Positions 55,132-63,668 of a DNA stretch of 64,000 bases are shown here, in pieces. The position numbers and the translations under genes were made by a program. The stretch is from positions 558,001 through 622,000 of the forward strand of contig CAWEZX010000004.1 in NCBI GenBank assembly GCA_963813555.1, written 5' to 3'. The notes below the pieces were generated by a model, which was not told where the DNA came from, did not search any database, and saw nothing but the letters and a program-made list of their open reading frames with translations. How positions within the stretch are numbered: the stretch's first letter is position 1; each line of letters opens with the position of its first letter. This DNA comes from Roseiarcus sp963813555 (GTDB lineage: Bacteria; Pseudomonadota; Alphaproteobacteria; Rhizobiales; Beijerinckiaceae).

Positions 55132-56541
55132 GGTCCCGTCGCGAGTTGTGTTGGAACTTGCTGACGCGTCTTCGGGCGACATGAAGCTATCCGATCATGC
55201 GGCGAGGTCAATGATCTGATCGGAGGGCTTCTCGGCGAGGGTCTGCCATCCGTCGACCTTGCGCATGGTGATCTGCCCGGAGGCGAGCAGCGCCCAGAAC
55301 AGCATGGCGGCGGTTTCGGCGCAGGGCAGCACGGTCTGGGTCTTGATCCTGCGCTTGAACTCCTCATGCAGGCGCTCGATCGCGTTCGAGGTCCTGATCG
55401 ACTTCCATTGGCTCGGCGGGAAGCGCGTAAAGGTGAACAGCCTGTCGCCGGCCTCCTCGAGGCTGTCGGCGACGGCGCGGCATTTCAGGCGCCATTTGCG
55501 GAGGAACGCCTTGCGCCGGGCTTCGACCTCCTGTCTCGTCGCGGCGTAGATCATGTCGCGATAGTCGTTGGAGATTTCCTCGTGCAGACGCTCGGGCGCG
55601 TGAGCGAGCAGGTTGCGATGCTTGTGAACCGTGCAGCGCTGGACCGGCGCATCCGGCCAGAGCGCCGCCAGCGCCTTTTCCAGACCCGGCGCGCCGTCGG
55701 CGATGACGAGTTCGGGCGTCTTCAATCCGCGCTTCACGAGATCGTCGAGCAGCGCGCGCCAGGCGGCCTCGCTTTCCCCGCCCATGCTCCGGATCGCCAG
55801 CAGCACCTTCTGGCCGTCCGCGCGCACGCCGAGCGCCACCAGGAGCGAGACCGACGTCGCGCGTCTGTCGAGCCGGACCCGTACGAGCGTGCCGTCGAGG
55901 ATCAACCGCACGATCGGCTCCTGGCCGAGCGGTCGCACGTTCCAGGCGTCCCAGTCGCCCTTCACCTTGCGCCATGCCCGGCTGACCACGTCCTTGCCGA
56001 CCGGCCCGGCGAACACCGCAGCCAGCGCGCGCCGAACCCGGCGGGTGTTGGTCCCGGAAAGATAGGCCCCGGCGATCAGCGCGTCGGCCGCCTTGGTGCG
56101 GCGCTGGTAGGCGCGAAGCGAGGCGCTTTTCCATTCGCTCGTCTTGCCGTCCGCGCCCATCAGCCGAGCCCGCGGCACGGAAATCTCCGCTCTCCCGAAG
56201 GTCCCGGTCAGCCCGCGCTTGCGGTGGCCGTGCCGGACGCCGACGATTGGCGGCGGTTCGCCATCCTCGCTCGGCTTGCGTCGGCCATATCGCGGGCGCG
56301 ACAATACGCCGGCAAGTTCCTCATCCAGCATCGTCTCGATGAACCCGCGCACCCGAGCGCGAACCCCGTCCTCGATCGCGTCGAACCAATCATCGAAAAG
56401 CAAAACCTCGGCGGCGACACCCGCCTCCTTCGTGGTATCCTTCGTCATGGCGCCATTCCAGCGCGCCAACGCCGAAATCGTTCGGGTTAGGCAACCCGGA
56501 GACTACGCCAACCCAATTCCAACCACCTCCGCGACGGGACC
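55132..56541 (-). mobile_element. IS256-family element A
   Basis: A 1410-bp element with imperfect inverted repeats starting GGTCCCGTCGCG at both ends, flanked by the 8-bp duplication TGGCCCCG (55124-55131 and 56542-56549). It interrupts the hydratase gene. It is nearly identical to element B. Confidence 0.93.
55195..56448 (-). CDS. IS256-family (mutator-type) transposase A
   Basis: A 417-residue transposase from MTKDTTKEAG. DDE-type residues lie in VRLILDGTLVRVRLDRRATS, PELVIADGAPGLEKALAALW and the helical C-terminal region RTSNAIERLHEEFKRRIK with the Glu. WPDAPVQRCTVHKHRNLL carries the conserved C/H motif of the family. The frame is intact, so it is probably active. Confidence 0.92.
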   Translation of the reverse strand: MTKDTTKEAGVAAEVLLFDDWFDAIEDGVRARVRGFIETMLDEELAGVLSRPRYGRRKPSEDGEPPPIVGVRHGHRKRGLTGTFGRAEISVPRARLMGADGKTSEWKSASLRAYQRRTKAADALIAGAYLSGTNTRRVRRALAAVFAGPVGKDVVSRAWRKVKGDWDAWNVRPLGQEPIVRLILDGTLVRVRLDRRATSVSLLVALGVRADGQKVLLAIRSMGGESEAAWRALLDDLVKRGLKTPELVIADGAPGLEKALAALWPDAPVQRCTVHKHRNLLAHAPERLHEEISNDYRDMIYAATRQEVEARRKAFLRKWRLKCRAVADSLEEAGDRLFTFTRFPPSQWKSIRTSNAIERLHEEFKRRIKTQTVLPCAETAAMLFWALLASGQITMRKVDGWQTLAEKPSDQIIDLAA

Positions 56542-56747
56542 TGGCCCCGTGCAGCCAACCTTGTAGCCGATCAGACGATCTCCGGACGCAATCCGAAGCT
56601 TGGCAACGGCGTCCTGGAGCTCATAAGCAGCAGCGAGGGACAGGTCGAAATCCGGGTCGGCGAAGCACGTTCCGGGTTGCCGCCCGCGGTAGTCGCGCCA
56701 TTGGCGATCAGCCAACTCCGCCAACGAGTTCACGACGGCGGACCTTG

Positions 56748-57452
56748 TCAGCTCTTGGCGACACTGGCCGCGGTCTGGCCGAACAGGAGCTTCTTGCCCT
56801 CTTCGGTCACTGCGGGCTGCGCGGAAAACGGCTCCGCCTTTGCGTAGGCTCGTTTCGTTCCCGGACGCGCTGCGATGGCGTCGAACCAGCGACGGAGATT
56901 CACGAAGTCGTCCAGGTTCTGCTGCTGTCGTTTCCAGGGGACGATCCACGGATACGCCGCCATGTCTGCGATCGTGTAGGCGTCGCCAACCAGGAAAGGA
57001 CGGTCCGCCAGACGGCGATCGATGACCCCGTAGAGCCGATTGGTCTCGTTAACGTATCGGCTGATTGCATAGGGGATCTTCTCCGGCGCATAGACGCCGA
57101 AATGGTGGTTTTGACCGGCCATGGGGCCTAGGCCGCCCATCTGCCAGAACAGCCACTCCGTCGTGGTCTTCCGGCCGCGCATGTCGGTAGGAAGGAACAG
57201 ACCAGTCTTTTCGGCGAGATAAAGAAGGATCGCGCCGGACTCAAACACAGTCACTGGCTCGCCATGATCGACGGAATCATGGTCGATGATAGCAGGCATT
57301 CGGTTATTGGGAGAAAACGCCAGGAACTTGGGATTGAATTGATCGCCAGCGCTGATGTTGACCGGCTTAATCGTGTAGTCGAGGCCCGCTTCCTCGAGAA
57401 AGAGGGTGATCTTGTGGCCGTTCGGCGTAGGCCAGTAATAGAGGTCAATCAT
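56748..57452 (-). CDS. Glutathione S-transferase (YfcG/YghU-like)
   Basis: A 234-residue GST. The N-terminal thioredoxin-like half has LYYWPTPNGHKITLFLEEAG, with the TPNG segment used in place of a catalytic Tyr/Ser in nu-class GSTs, and FNPKFLAFSPNNRMPAIIDH with the cis-Pro. The helical half has PFLVGDAYTIADMAAYPWIV. Nu-class members have disulfide-bond reductase activity, and some act on xenobiotics. ATG 57452. The hydratase GTG lies 15 bases after its stop, so the two were probably one operon. Confidence 0.88.
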   Translation of the reverse strand: MIDLYYWPTPNGHKITLFLEEAGLDYTIKPVNISAGDQFNPKFLAFSPNNRMPAIIDHDSVDHGEPVTVFESGAILLYLAEKTGLFLPTDMRGRKTTTEWLFWQMGGLGPMAGQNHHFGVYAPEKIPYAISRYVNETNRLYGVIDRRLADRPFLVGDAYTIADMAAYPWIVPWKRQQQNLDDFVNLRRWFDAIAARPGTKRAYAKAEPFSAQPAVTEEGKKLLFGQTAASVAKS

Positions 57453-57477
57453 CGCGCCATCCGTAATCAGCGTTGCG

Positions 57478-58182
57478 GGGTTCGGCTTCGGCCTGTCCGA
57501 GAAGCCGGCTCGGGAGCAGGCCCACAGCCTGGATGGGCACATCGCCAACCTCACCGGCTTGGTTCGCCAGCTGGATCTGCGCCGCCTAATGGTAGTGTGC
57601 CATGACTGGGGCGGCCCAACCGGCCTGGGCTTTGCGATGAGCAACCCGGAACGCGTGCGCGCGCTGGCGGTCATGAGCACCTGGGCGTGGCCGACCCCGC
57701 CGGCGGAATTCCATACCCGCCTGTTCCCATGGCGCACCATGCACGCGCCACTGGTAGGGCCTTATCTGCTGGGCCGGCACAATGTCCTGGCGCGCCGCGG
57801 GGTGTATCTGTCGGTCGTCGACCGCGAGCGGTTCCGGCGGGAGGCGCAGGCCGTCTACGAGGCCGTTCTGCCCGACAGTGAGACGCGTTTGCTGACCTGG
57901 GCTTGGCCGCGATGGATCCCCCTCGACGACAGCGCCCGCGCCCAGGCGCGGTTTACCTGGCTCGAAGCGGAGCTGGCAGAGTCCAAACTGCCGGCACTGA
58001 TTATTTGGGGCCGCGAGGATGAAGTGTTCGACGCCGCGACCTTCGCCAAACGATTCAAACGCCTGCTGCCGCATGCCGAGGGGCCGCATATGGTGACCGG
58101 CCGCCACTTCCTGCAGGAGGATTCCGGCCCCGAGATCGCCTTGCTGATTGCCGCCTTCCTCGACAGGCTGGGAGAGGCGTGA
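57478..58182 (+). pseudogene. Haloalkane-dehalogenase-like alpha/beta hydrolase, 5' truncated
   Basis: The fragment begins inside the fold at FGLSEKPAREQAHSLDGHIA and contains VVCHDWGGPTGLGFAMSNPE, the nucleophile elbow with Asp rather than Ser, as in haloalkane dehalogenases. A cap region follows, then LPALIIWGREDEVFDAATFA and a late His in EGPHMVTGRHFLQEDSGPEI. About 80 N-terminal residues, including the first strands, are missing. An internal TTG at 57559 could start a shorter product without them. It overlaps the next gene by 4 bases. Confidence 0.75.
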
Positions 58183-58577
58183 TGGCCGACGTTGCAGTTG
58201 TCGCCAAGCCCGCAACCGAGGGCACACGCCAGGCGCTGATGCTTACGGAAGATCGGCTCGGTCATTATCCTGAATTCCGCGCTTTCTTCGTGCGAACGTT
58301 CGATCTCGACCGGGTCGGGCTCTCCGAACCTGGCTTCGTTCGCGCGCCTTCAGGAACGGCTTATACCCTAGTGTTCGTGGGTCGGAGTGGCGAGCCGTTC
58401 CCGTCCGGGCTGGAAGTCTATGCAATCGTCGATGCGCTGGAGCCGCTGGACGATGAAGTGGTCGACAAGGATCTGTGGGCGATCCTCAGCTGGATGATTG
58501 GCGGGGTGGGCGCGCCGTGGACGGTGGAAGACCTTCACGCGACCGGCCGGCTCTATCGCATTCCCGCAACGGGATGA
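58179..58577 (+). CDS. Hypothetical protein coupled to dehalogenase-like gene
   Basis: A 132-residue protein starting inside the hydrolase stop (ATGA). It has no signal or membrane segment and is rich in acidic residues (FFVRTFDLDRVGLSEPGFVR, VYAIVDALEPLDDEVVDKDL, LSWMIGGVGAPWTVEDL). I do not recognise the family. Coupling suggests that it worked with the hydrolase. Confidence 0.6.
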   Translation: MMADVAVVAKPATEGTRQALMLTEDRLGHYPEFRAFFVRTFDLDRVGLSEPGFVRAPSGTAYTLVFVGRSGEPFPSGLEVYAIVDALEPLDDEVVDKDLWAILSWMIGGVGAPWTVEDLHATGRLYRIPATG

Positions 58578-58743
58578 TCGAGCGTTGATGTCATCAGGTC
58601 GAGCCGGAACGATTGAGGGGATCCTCGCCTGCCCCTGGCTTTACGCGCTTCGGGCGGGCGACGCCTACGTCCATCATCCGGATGGTCTGTTAGTGTGATC
58701 TGCTGGCGCATGATCGAGGACGCGGCCTTCGCAATATTGCTAT

Positions 58744-59398
58744 GTAAGTATCCCCCGGCAAAGCCGGGGGCTTTAGGATTTGAACCGCTCAAAGCGGTAG
58801 GAGGGTCGCTGACGCGGCCCTTGATGTTTGGAGCCGCCTAAAGGCGGCTTTTTCAGCGCCAGAGGTTCATTTGTTCGAGCCTCTGATCTTCCTTCTCTTG
58901 GTTGCGGATGTAAGCCCGGATGGCCTCCTCGTCACGGCCGACCGTATTGACGAAGAACCCCCGCGCCCAGAAGTGCTGCCCCACGAAGTTGCGCTTGCGC
59001 TCCCCATATACCCGGGCCAGGTGGATCGCGCTCTTGCCCTTGATGTACCCGACCACCTGCGACACTGTGTATTTCGGCGGAATCAACAACAGCATGTGCA
59101 CGTGATCGGGCATCAGATGCCCTTCCTCGACCCTCGCTTCCTTCTGAAGCGCAAGCTTGCGCAAAACTTCGCCCAAGTGTCGTCGCAGCTCCAGATACAG
59201 CACCTTGCGCCGACATTTGGGAATGAACACCACATGATATTTGCAGGTCCATGTCGTGTGGCTTAGGCTCTCGTAGTCGTCCATCGGTGGAGTTCCTTTC
59301 GTGTGAGTGGCTGCTCACGTTGGAACTTCACCGGTGGACCGCCGGAAACGTCAAACCTCTACTGCCACCCCGGCAGAGCCGGGGGGTCTCCCGCTTAC
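58744..59398 (-). mobile_element. IS200/IS605-type element, copy 5
   Basis: A 655-bp copy with the same ends and hairpins, right flank GCTAG. Unlike the other four it encodes TnpA with the catalytic Tyr and is therefore the only one likely to move by itself. It separates the hypothetical gene from the HAD gene. Confidence 0.9.
58853..59284 (-). CDS. tnpA: IS200-type TnpA, copy 5, catalytic Tyr present
   Basis: A 143-residue TnpA with PDHVHMLLL and the helix AIRAYIRNQEKED, where codon 58910-58912 (TAC on the minus strand) gives the expected nucleophilic Tyr. It also has Thr in PPKYTVSQVV where the other copies have Ala. All family features are present. Confidence 0.9.
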   Translation of the reverse strand: MDDYESLSHTTWTCKYHVVFIPKCRRKVLYLELRRHLGEVLRKLALQKEARVEEGHLMPDHVHMLLLIPPKYTVSQVVGYIKGKSAIHLARVYGERKRNFVGQHFWARGFFVNTVGRDEEAIRAYIRNQEKEDQRLEQMNLWR

Positions 59399-59480
59399 GC
59401 TAGGAACGGCCTAACACACGCGATCTGGGGTGCGCCACCCCCCCAAGAACGTCGCGTTTGCGGCAGGGAGGAATGACATC

Positions 59481-60197
59481 ATGAACGTGAGCAATGTCAG
59501 GGCGCTTTGTTTCGATACCGGGGGCACCATTCTTGACTGGCGTACCGGCATACGGACGGCGCTTGCCTCGGTTGGCGCCCGACACGGGGTCGAGCGCGAC
59601 TGGGCCAGGCTCGCCAACGAATTCCGCCGCTGCTCCCTCAAACTGATCGTGAACCACGGTGAACACGCGCCGGCCACGATGACGTTCGACGACGCGCATC
59701 GTAACGCCCTCGATCAAGTGCTCGCCGACAACGGGCTTGCCGCATTCAGCGAGCAGGAACGCCACGTCTTGTGGTGGGATACGATCCATAGCCTGAAATG
59801 CTGGCCGGACTTCCCCGCTTCGCTCGCGCGGTTGCGCGGCAAGTTCATGTGCGTCTCTTTCACGCTGCTGAGCTTCCGCATCATCATGGACACCGCCAGG
59901 CAAAACGGCCTTTCCTGGGATGCCGTCATCTCCTGCGAGGCGATCGGCAAATACAAGGTCCTGCCTGAAGCCTACAAGACCTGCGCCAGGTACCTTCAAC
60001 TCGATCCCAGCGAATGTTGTATGGTCGCCTGCCACAATTTCGATCTCAATGCCGCCAAAGCCTGCGGCTACCGGACAGCCTTCGTGCGCCGACCCGACGA
60101 ATGGGGCGCGGCAGGGCCGCCCGATCCGGAGCCCGATCCGCGGCACGACATCGTCGTCGCAAGCTTCCCTGAACTTGCCGAAAAGCTTGGCGCATGA
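59481..60197 (+). CDS. HAD hydrolase, type II haloacid dehalogenase-like
   Basis: A 238-residue HAD protein. Motif I is CFDTGGTILDW: the nucleophilic Asp is kept, and the second Asp of phosphatases is absent, as in L-2-haloacid dehalogenases. Motif III Lys is in EAIGKYKVLPEAY, and motif IV is MVACHNFDLNAAKACG, matching the AHNYDL-type motif of type II haloacid dehalogenases. GGGAGG lies 9 bases before ATG 59481. It overlaps the DehI-like gene by 4 bases. The exact substrate is not proven by sequence. Confidence 0.85.
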   Translation: MNVSNVRALCFDTGGTILDWRTGIRTALASVGARHGVERDWARLANEFRRCSLKLIVNHGEHAPATMTFDDAHRNALDQVLADNGLAAFSEQERHVLWWDTIHSLKCWPDFPASLARLRGKFMCVSFTLLSFRIIMDTARQNGLSWDAVISCEAIGKYKVLPEAYKTCARYLQLDPSECCMVACHNFDLNAAKACGYRTAFVRRPDEWGAAGPPDPEPDPRHDIVVASFPELAEKLGA

Positions 60198-61024
60198 CGG
60201 CAGACTTCGCTTACGATCCAGTAACGGCCATCGATGAGGCCAAGGCGGTTGGAGAGACCGCCGCATTGTTTGCCGAGATTCGCCAAACGATGCGTATCCC
60301 GCTGGTCACCTCCATCTGGCGCGGGCTGGCGGGCATGGATGATAGTTTGCGCCTGGCATGGGTCGCCGCGAAGCCGATTTACGAAAGCGGCGAGCCCGAG
60401 CGGGCGCTGACGCGCAGTGTCGCTGCGGTCGGGCTGCTTCGTCCGGAGCCATTGGCGCCTACCGCACTCGCCTGCGTTGGACTCGCGGAAGATGATATCG
60501 TCGCGGCGCGCGCCGTCATCGCTGCCTACAATCGCTCGAACGGCCTGAACCTGATGGCACTTGCGGCGTTGATCGCGCCTTCCGCGACGGCCACGACCAC
60601 TGCGCCCGCCGTCGGTCCGGTGGCCACGCCGTCGCACTGGCCGAAGCTGGCACAGCTTCTGCCGCGTGAGGCGATCGAAGCTGTTACCTGGGACATGATT
60701 CGGCATGTGAATGCGTGCGGTGCATCAGGTGTCAATGCGAGGGTGGCTACGCTCTGGCGTCATCTGGCGCATTGGCCCGCGCTTCTCGCGCTGGTCCACG
60801 GCGCCTTCGCCCCGCTGCAATCTCGCGGACTGATCGAGCAGGCGAACGCCCGGCTGGTTACGCTCGGCGCGGCGGAAGGCGCGTGCATGGCGCATCTGCG
60901 TCTGCCTTCGCCGGGGCTGTCCCGCCAGGCGCTCGACACGATCACTGGCTATGTCAGAAGTCCCAGCCAGGTGGCCCGTATGGTCACGATCGGCCACGCC
61001 CTGGCGGAGTGGCTGGGGCGATAG
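60194..61024 (+). CDS. DehI-like (halocarboxylic acid dehalogenase family) protein
   Basis: A 276-residue, all-helical protein with an internal duplication: SIWRGLAGMDDSLRLAWVAA with PIYESG in the first half, and LWRHLAHWPALLALVHGAF with APLQSRG in the second. This pseudo-dimer pattern matches DehI, the group I dehalogenase acting on both D- and L-2-haloacids. Similarity is recognised from the repeat pattern, not from an alignment, so the call is moderate. Overlap with the HAD gene (ATGA) puts two unrelated dehalogenase-type folds in one transcript. Confidence 0.55.
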   Translation: MTADFAYDPVTAIDEAKAVGETAALFAEIRQTMRIPLVTSIWRGLAGMDDSLRLAWVAAKPIYESGEPERALTRSVAAVGLLRPEPLAPTALACVGLAEDDIVAARAVIAAYNRSNGLNLMALAALIAPSATATTTAPAVGPVATPSHWPKLAQLLPREAIEAVTWDMIRHVNACGASGVNARVATLWRHLAHWPALLALVHGAFAPLQSRGLIEQANARLVTLGAAEGACMAHLRLPSPGLSRQALDTITGYVRSPSQVARMVTIGHALAEWLGR

Positions 61025-61105
61025 CGTTACTCCAAGCCGATTTCCTGGGATTGTCACCTGGAGAAGCGCTGCCGCTTGCTAAAGAGGCGCGGCACTCGCC
61101 ATCGT

Positions 61106-61807
61106 CTAGAAGGTTTCGACCCAAGGCCTCAACTCAACCTCCCACGACCATGCATTCCGCGGCTGCCGCAACACGTCGAGATAGGTTTGCGCGATTGCAT
61201 CGGGGTCGAGCATGCTGTCCGGCTTCTCCCGGGGCTCTGGGAGCCGGACGCTTCGGACTCCGCCATCGATGACGAAATGTGCGACGTGAATACCTTGCGG
61301 GGCCAATTCGCGCGCAGCGCTTTGCGCCAACCCACGCCGACCGAACATACCCATCGCGAAGGCTGATGAGCGCGGATAGCCCTTTATGCTGGCCGAAGCG
61401 CCGGTCAACAGGATCGCGCCGGACCTCCTGGGAAGCATCCGGCGGGCGGCCTGCTGGACGACAAGGAACGCTGCGTAGGTCGACGCGGCGATGACCCGTT
61501 GTACTTCGTTTGGATCAAGGTCCGTGATCGGGCCTGGTAAGCGGGCGGCCGCATTGTAAAGGACGACGTCCAAGGGGCCGAGCTTCGCCTCCATGTGGTC
61601 AAACAAGGTCGCGACGGCCGTAGCGTCGGTGGCGTCGGCGGCAAAAGTTTCCGCTCCGATCTCCGTCGCCAATGGCGAGAGCTTTTCTACATCGCGGGCG
61701 GCCAAGCCGACCTTGACGCCCTCGGTCGCGAGCGCTCGGCCGACCGAGGCGCTGATGCCTGGCCCCACGCCGATGATAAGGGCCGTCGAGTAGGGGATTT
61801 TGCTCAT
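61106..61807 (-). CDS. SDR-family protein lacking catalytic Tyr/Lys
   Basis: A 233-residue Rossmann protein. The cofactor motif is ALIIGVGPGISASVG, followed by DVVLYNAAARLPGP and the Ser region ILLTGASASIKGYPRSSAFA. The usual Y-x3-K is replaced by F-A-M-G-M, so both general-acid residues are missing. The C-terminus (RELAPQGIHVAHFVIDGGV) is normal for this SDR subgroup, in which some members carry F-x3-K. It may bind NAD(P) without normal oxidoreductase activity. The frame is intact. Confidence 0.82.
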   Translation of the reverse strand: MSKIPYSTALIIGVGPGISASVGRALATEGVKVGLAARDVEKLSPLATEIGAETFAADATDATAVATLFDHMEAKLGPLDVVLYNAAARLPGPITDLDPNEVQRVIAASTYAAFLVVQQAARRMLPRRSGAILLTGASASIKGYPRSSAFAMGMFGRRGLAQSAARELAPQGIHVAHFVIDGGVRSVRLPEPREKPDSMLDPDAIAQTYLDVLRQPRNAWSWEVELRPWVETF

Positions 61808-62198
61808 AGCGTTTTCCTCTTATGAAGGTGTGGGCAAGTGTTCCGTCCGGTTTGCGAACCTGACGCCTGCGTCGACGTGAGCCTCGTCTGGCTCGCAGAA
61901 CGAGAAGACGCGGCCGCCGGGCCTATTCATCGCCTTCGTCAGGGACCACGCCCCAATGAGGGTACCAGCAGCCCTTACATGAGCGGACCTTCGAGCGCCG
62001 CCTCGAAGCGGCCTTCGTCGTCCGCCACGCCCTTTGGCACGGATCGACCCACATTCCCACGCCAGGCCATGCGAGCATTGATTGGCTCTCGACCGCCAAT
62101 GCGATCCCGTAGCCGGCTGCCACGAGGGCGAAAATCGACTGCTTGCTTGTGGCGTGGCTGACGAAATCGCTGCCGCTGCCCATGAGCGAGGCGAAGAA

Positions 62199-63614
62199 GG
62201 TCCCGTCGCGAGTTGTGTTGGAACTTGTTGACGCGTCTTCGGGCGACATGAAGCTATCCGATCATGCGGCGAGGTCAATTGTCTGGTCGGAGGGCTTCTC
62301 GGCGAGGGTCTGCCATCCGTCGACCTTGCGCATGGTGATCTGCCCGGAGGCGAGCAGCGCCCAGAACAGCATGGCGGCGGTTTCGGCGCAGGGCAGCACG
62401 GTCTGGGTCTTGATCCTGCGCTTGAACTCCTCATGCAGGCGCTCGATCGCGTTCGAGGTCCTGATCGACTTCCATTGGCTCGGCGGGAAGCGCGTAAAGG
62501 TGAACAGCCTGTCGCCGGCCTCCTCGAGGCTGTCGGCGACGGCGCGGCATTTCAGGCGCCATTTGCGGAGGAACGCCTTGCGCCGGGCTTCGACCTCCTG
62601 TCTCGTCGCGGCGTAGATCATGTCGCGATAGTCGTTGGAGATTTCCTCGTGCAGACGCTCGGGCGCGTGAGCGAGCAGGTTGCGATGCTTGTGAACCGTG
62701 CAGCGCTGGACCGGCGCATCCGGCCAGAGCGCCGCCAGCGCCTTTTCCAGACCCGGCGCGCCGTCGGCGATGACGAGTTCGGGCGTCTTCAATCCGCGCT
62801 TCACGAGATCGTCGAGCAGCGCGCGCCAGGCGGCCTCGCTTTCCCCGCCCATGCTCCGGATCGCCAGCAGCACCTTCTGGCCGTCCGCGCGCACGCCGAG
62901 CGCCACCAGGAGCGAGACCGACGTCGCGCGTCTGTCGAGCCGGACCCGTACGAGCGTGCCGTCGAGGATCAACCGCACGATCGGCTCCTGGCCGAGCGGT
63001 CGCACGTTCCAGGCGTCCCAGTCGCCCTTCACCTTGCGCCATGCCCGGCTGACTACGTCCTTGCCGACCGGCCCGGCGAACACCGCAGCCAGCGCGCGCC
63101 GAACCCGGCGGGTGTTGGTCCCGGAAAGATAGGCCCCGGCGATCAGCGCGTCGGCCGCCTTGGTGCGGCGCTGGTAGGCGCGAAGCGAGGCGCTTTTCCA
63201 TTCGCTCGTCTTGCCGTCCGCGCCCATCAGCCGAGCCCGCGGCACGGAAATCTCCGCTCTCCCGAAGGTCCCGGTCAGCCCGCGCTTGCGGTGGCCGTGC
63301 CGGACGCCGACGATTGGCGGCGCCGCTTCATCCTCGCTCGGCTTGCGTCGGCCATATCGCGGGCGCGACAATACGCCGGCAAGTTCCTCATCCAGCATCG
63401 TCTCGATGAACCCGCGCACCCGAGCGCGAACCCCGTCCTCGATCGCGTCGAACCAATCATCGAAAAGCAAAACCTCGGCGGCGACACCCGCCTCCTTCGT
63501 GGTATCCTTCGTCATGGCGTGGTCTCCATTCCAGCGCGCCAACGCCGAAATCGTTCGGGTTAGGCAACCCGGAGACTACGCCAACCCAATTCCAACCACC
63601 TCCGCGACGGGACC
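62199..63614 (-). mobile_element. IS256-family element B
   Basis: A 1416-bp element with GGTCCCGTCGCG ends, flanked by the 8-bp duplication GCGAAGAA (62191-62198 and 63615-63622). It is nearly identical to element A; small differences lie near the 5' end of the transposase gene and in one codon cluster near residue 60. Confidence 0.93.
62262..63515 (-). CDS. IS256-family (mutator-type) transposase B
   Basis: A 417-residue protein, the same as transposase A except for EAAPPIV in place of GEPPPIV and one residue near the C-terminus. All catalytic segments are present. The longer upstream frame (from 63542) differs from A by two extra codons and is considered leader sequence. Confidence 0.92.
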   Translation of the reverse strand: MTKDTTKEAGVAAEVLLFDDWFDAIEDGVRARVRGFIETMLDEELAGVLSRPRYGRRKPSEDEAAPPIVGVRHGHRKRGLTGTFGRAEISVPRARLMGADGKTSEWKSASLRAYQRRTKAADALIAGAYLSGTNTRRVRRALAAVFAGPVGKDVVSRAWRKVKGDWDAWNVRPLGQEPIVRLILDGTLVRVRLDRRATSVSLLVALGVRADGQKVLLAIRSMGGESEAAWRALLDDLVKRGLKTPELVIADGAPGLEKALAALWPDAPVQRCTVHKHRNLLAHAPERLHEEISNDYRDMIYAATRQEVEARRKAFLRKWRLKCRAVADSLEEAGDRLFTFTRFPPSQWKSIRTSNAIERLHEEFKRRIKTQTVLPCAETAAMLFWALLASGQITMRKVDGWQTLAEKPSDQTIDLAA

Positions 63615-63668
63615 GCGAAGAATTCTCGCGCGGTCTGACTGTCGTTCGAGCCTTGAGTGACGAGGCGT

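Larger units (their letters stand above)
54572..56733 (-). pseudogene. 2-keto-4-pentenoate hydratase family gene, split by IS256
   Basis: Two parts of one gene flank an IS256 element. The 5' part (GTG 56733 to 56542) has ELADRQWRDYRGRQPGTCFA and DRLIGYKVGCTGP. The 3' part (55131 to 54572) continues TTQQFGMQGPIRGCLFESEV, FVFRGARKTLPELVANNGLN and GEVVLTGTPLGLYPLRRGDQ. Removing the element and one 8-bp TGGCCCCG copy gives an uninterrupted 744-nt frame of 247 residues, normal for MhpD/hydratase-decarboxylases of aromatic meta-cleavage pathways. The coding sequence is otherwise undamaged. Confidence 0.88.
61923..63668 (-). pseudogene. LysR regulator C-terminal remnant, split by IS256
   Basis: To the right of element B a short frame reads RLVTQGSNDSQTAREFFA; to the left the same frame continues FFASLMGSGSDFVSHATSKQ and SIFALVAAGYGIALAVESQS, the second lobe of a LysR effector domain. 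Beyond about 62085 homology is lost through frameshifts. The HTH half is not present to the right. The gene was already degraded or truncated, then hit by IS256-B. Confidence 0.55.

Noticed and set aside
62433..63563. Long plus-strand frames antisense to both IS256 transposases (and similar ones over amn and the CaiB-like gene)
   Set aside because: They mirror conserved minus-strand genes in GC-rich DNA, show Arg/Pro/Ala-rich composition and match no family; the sense genes explain the conservation.
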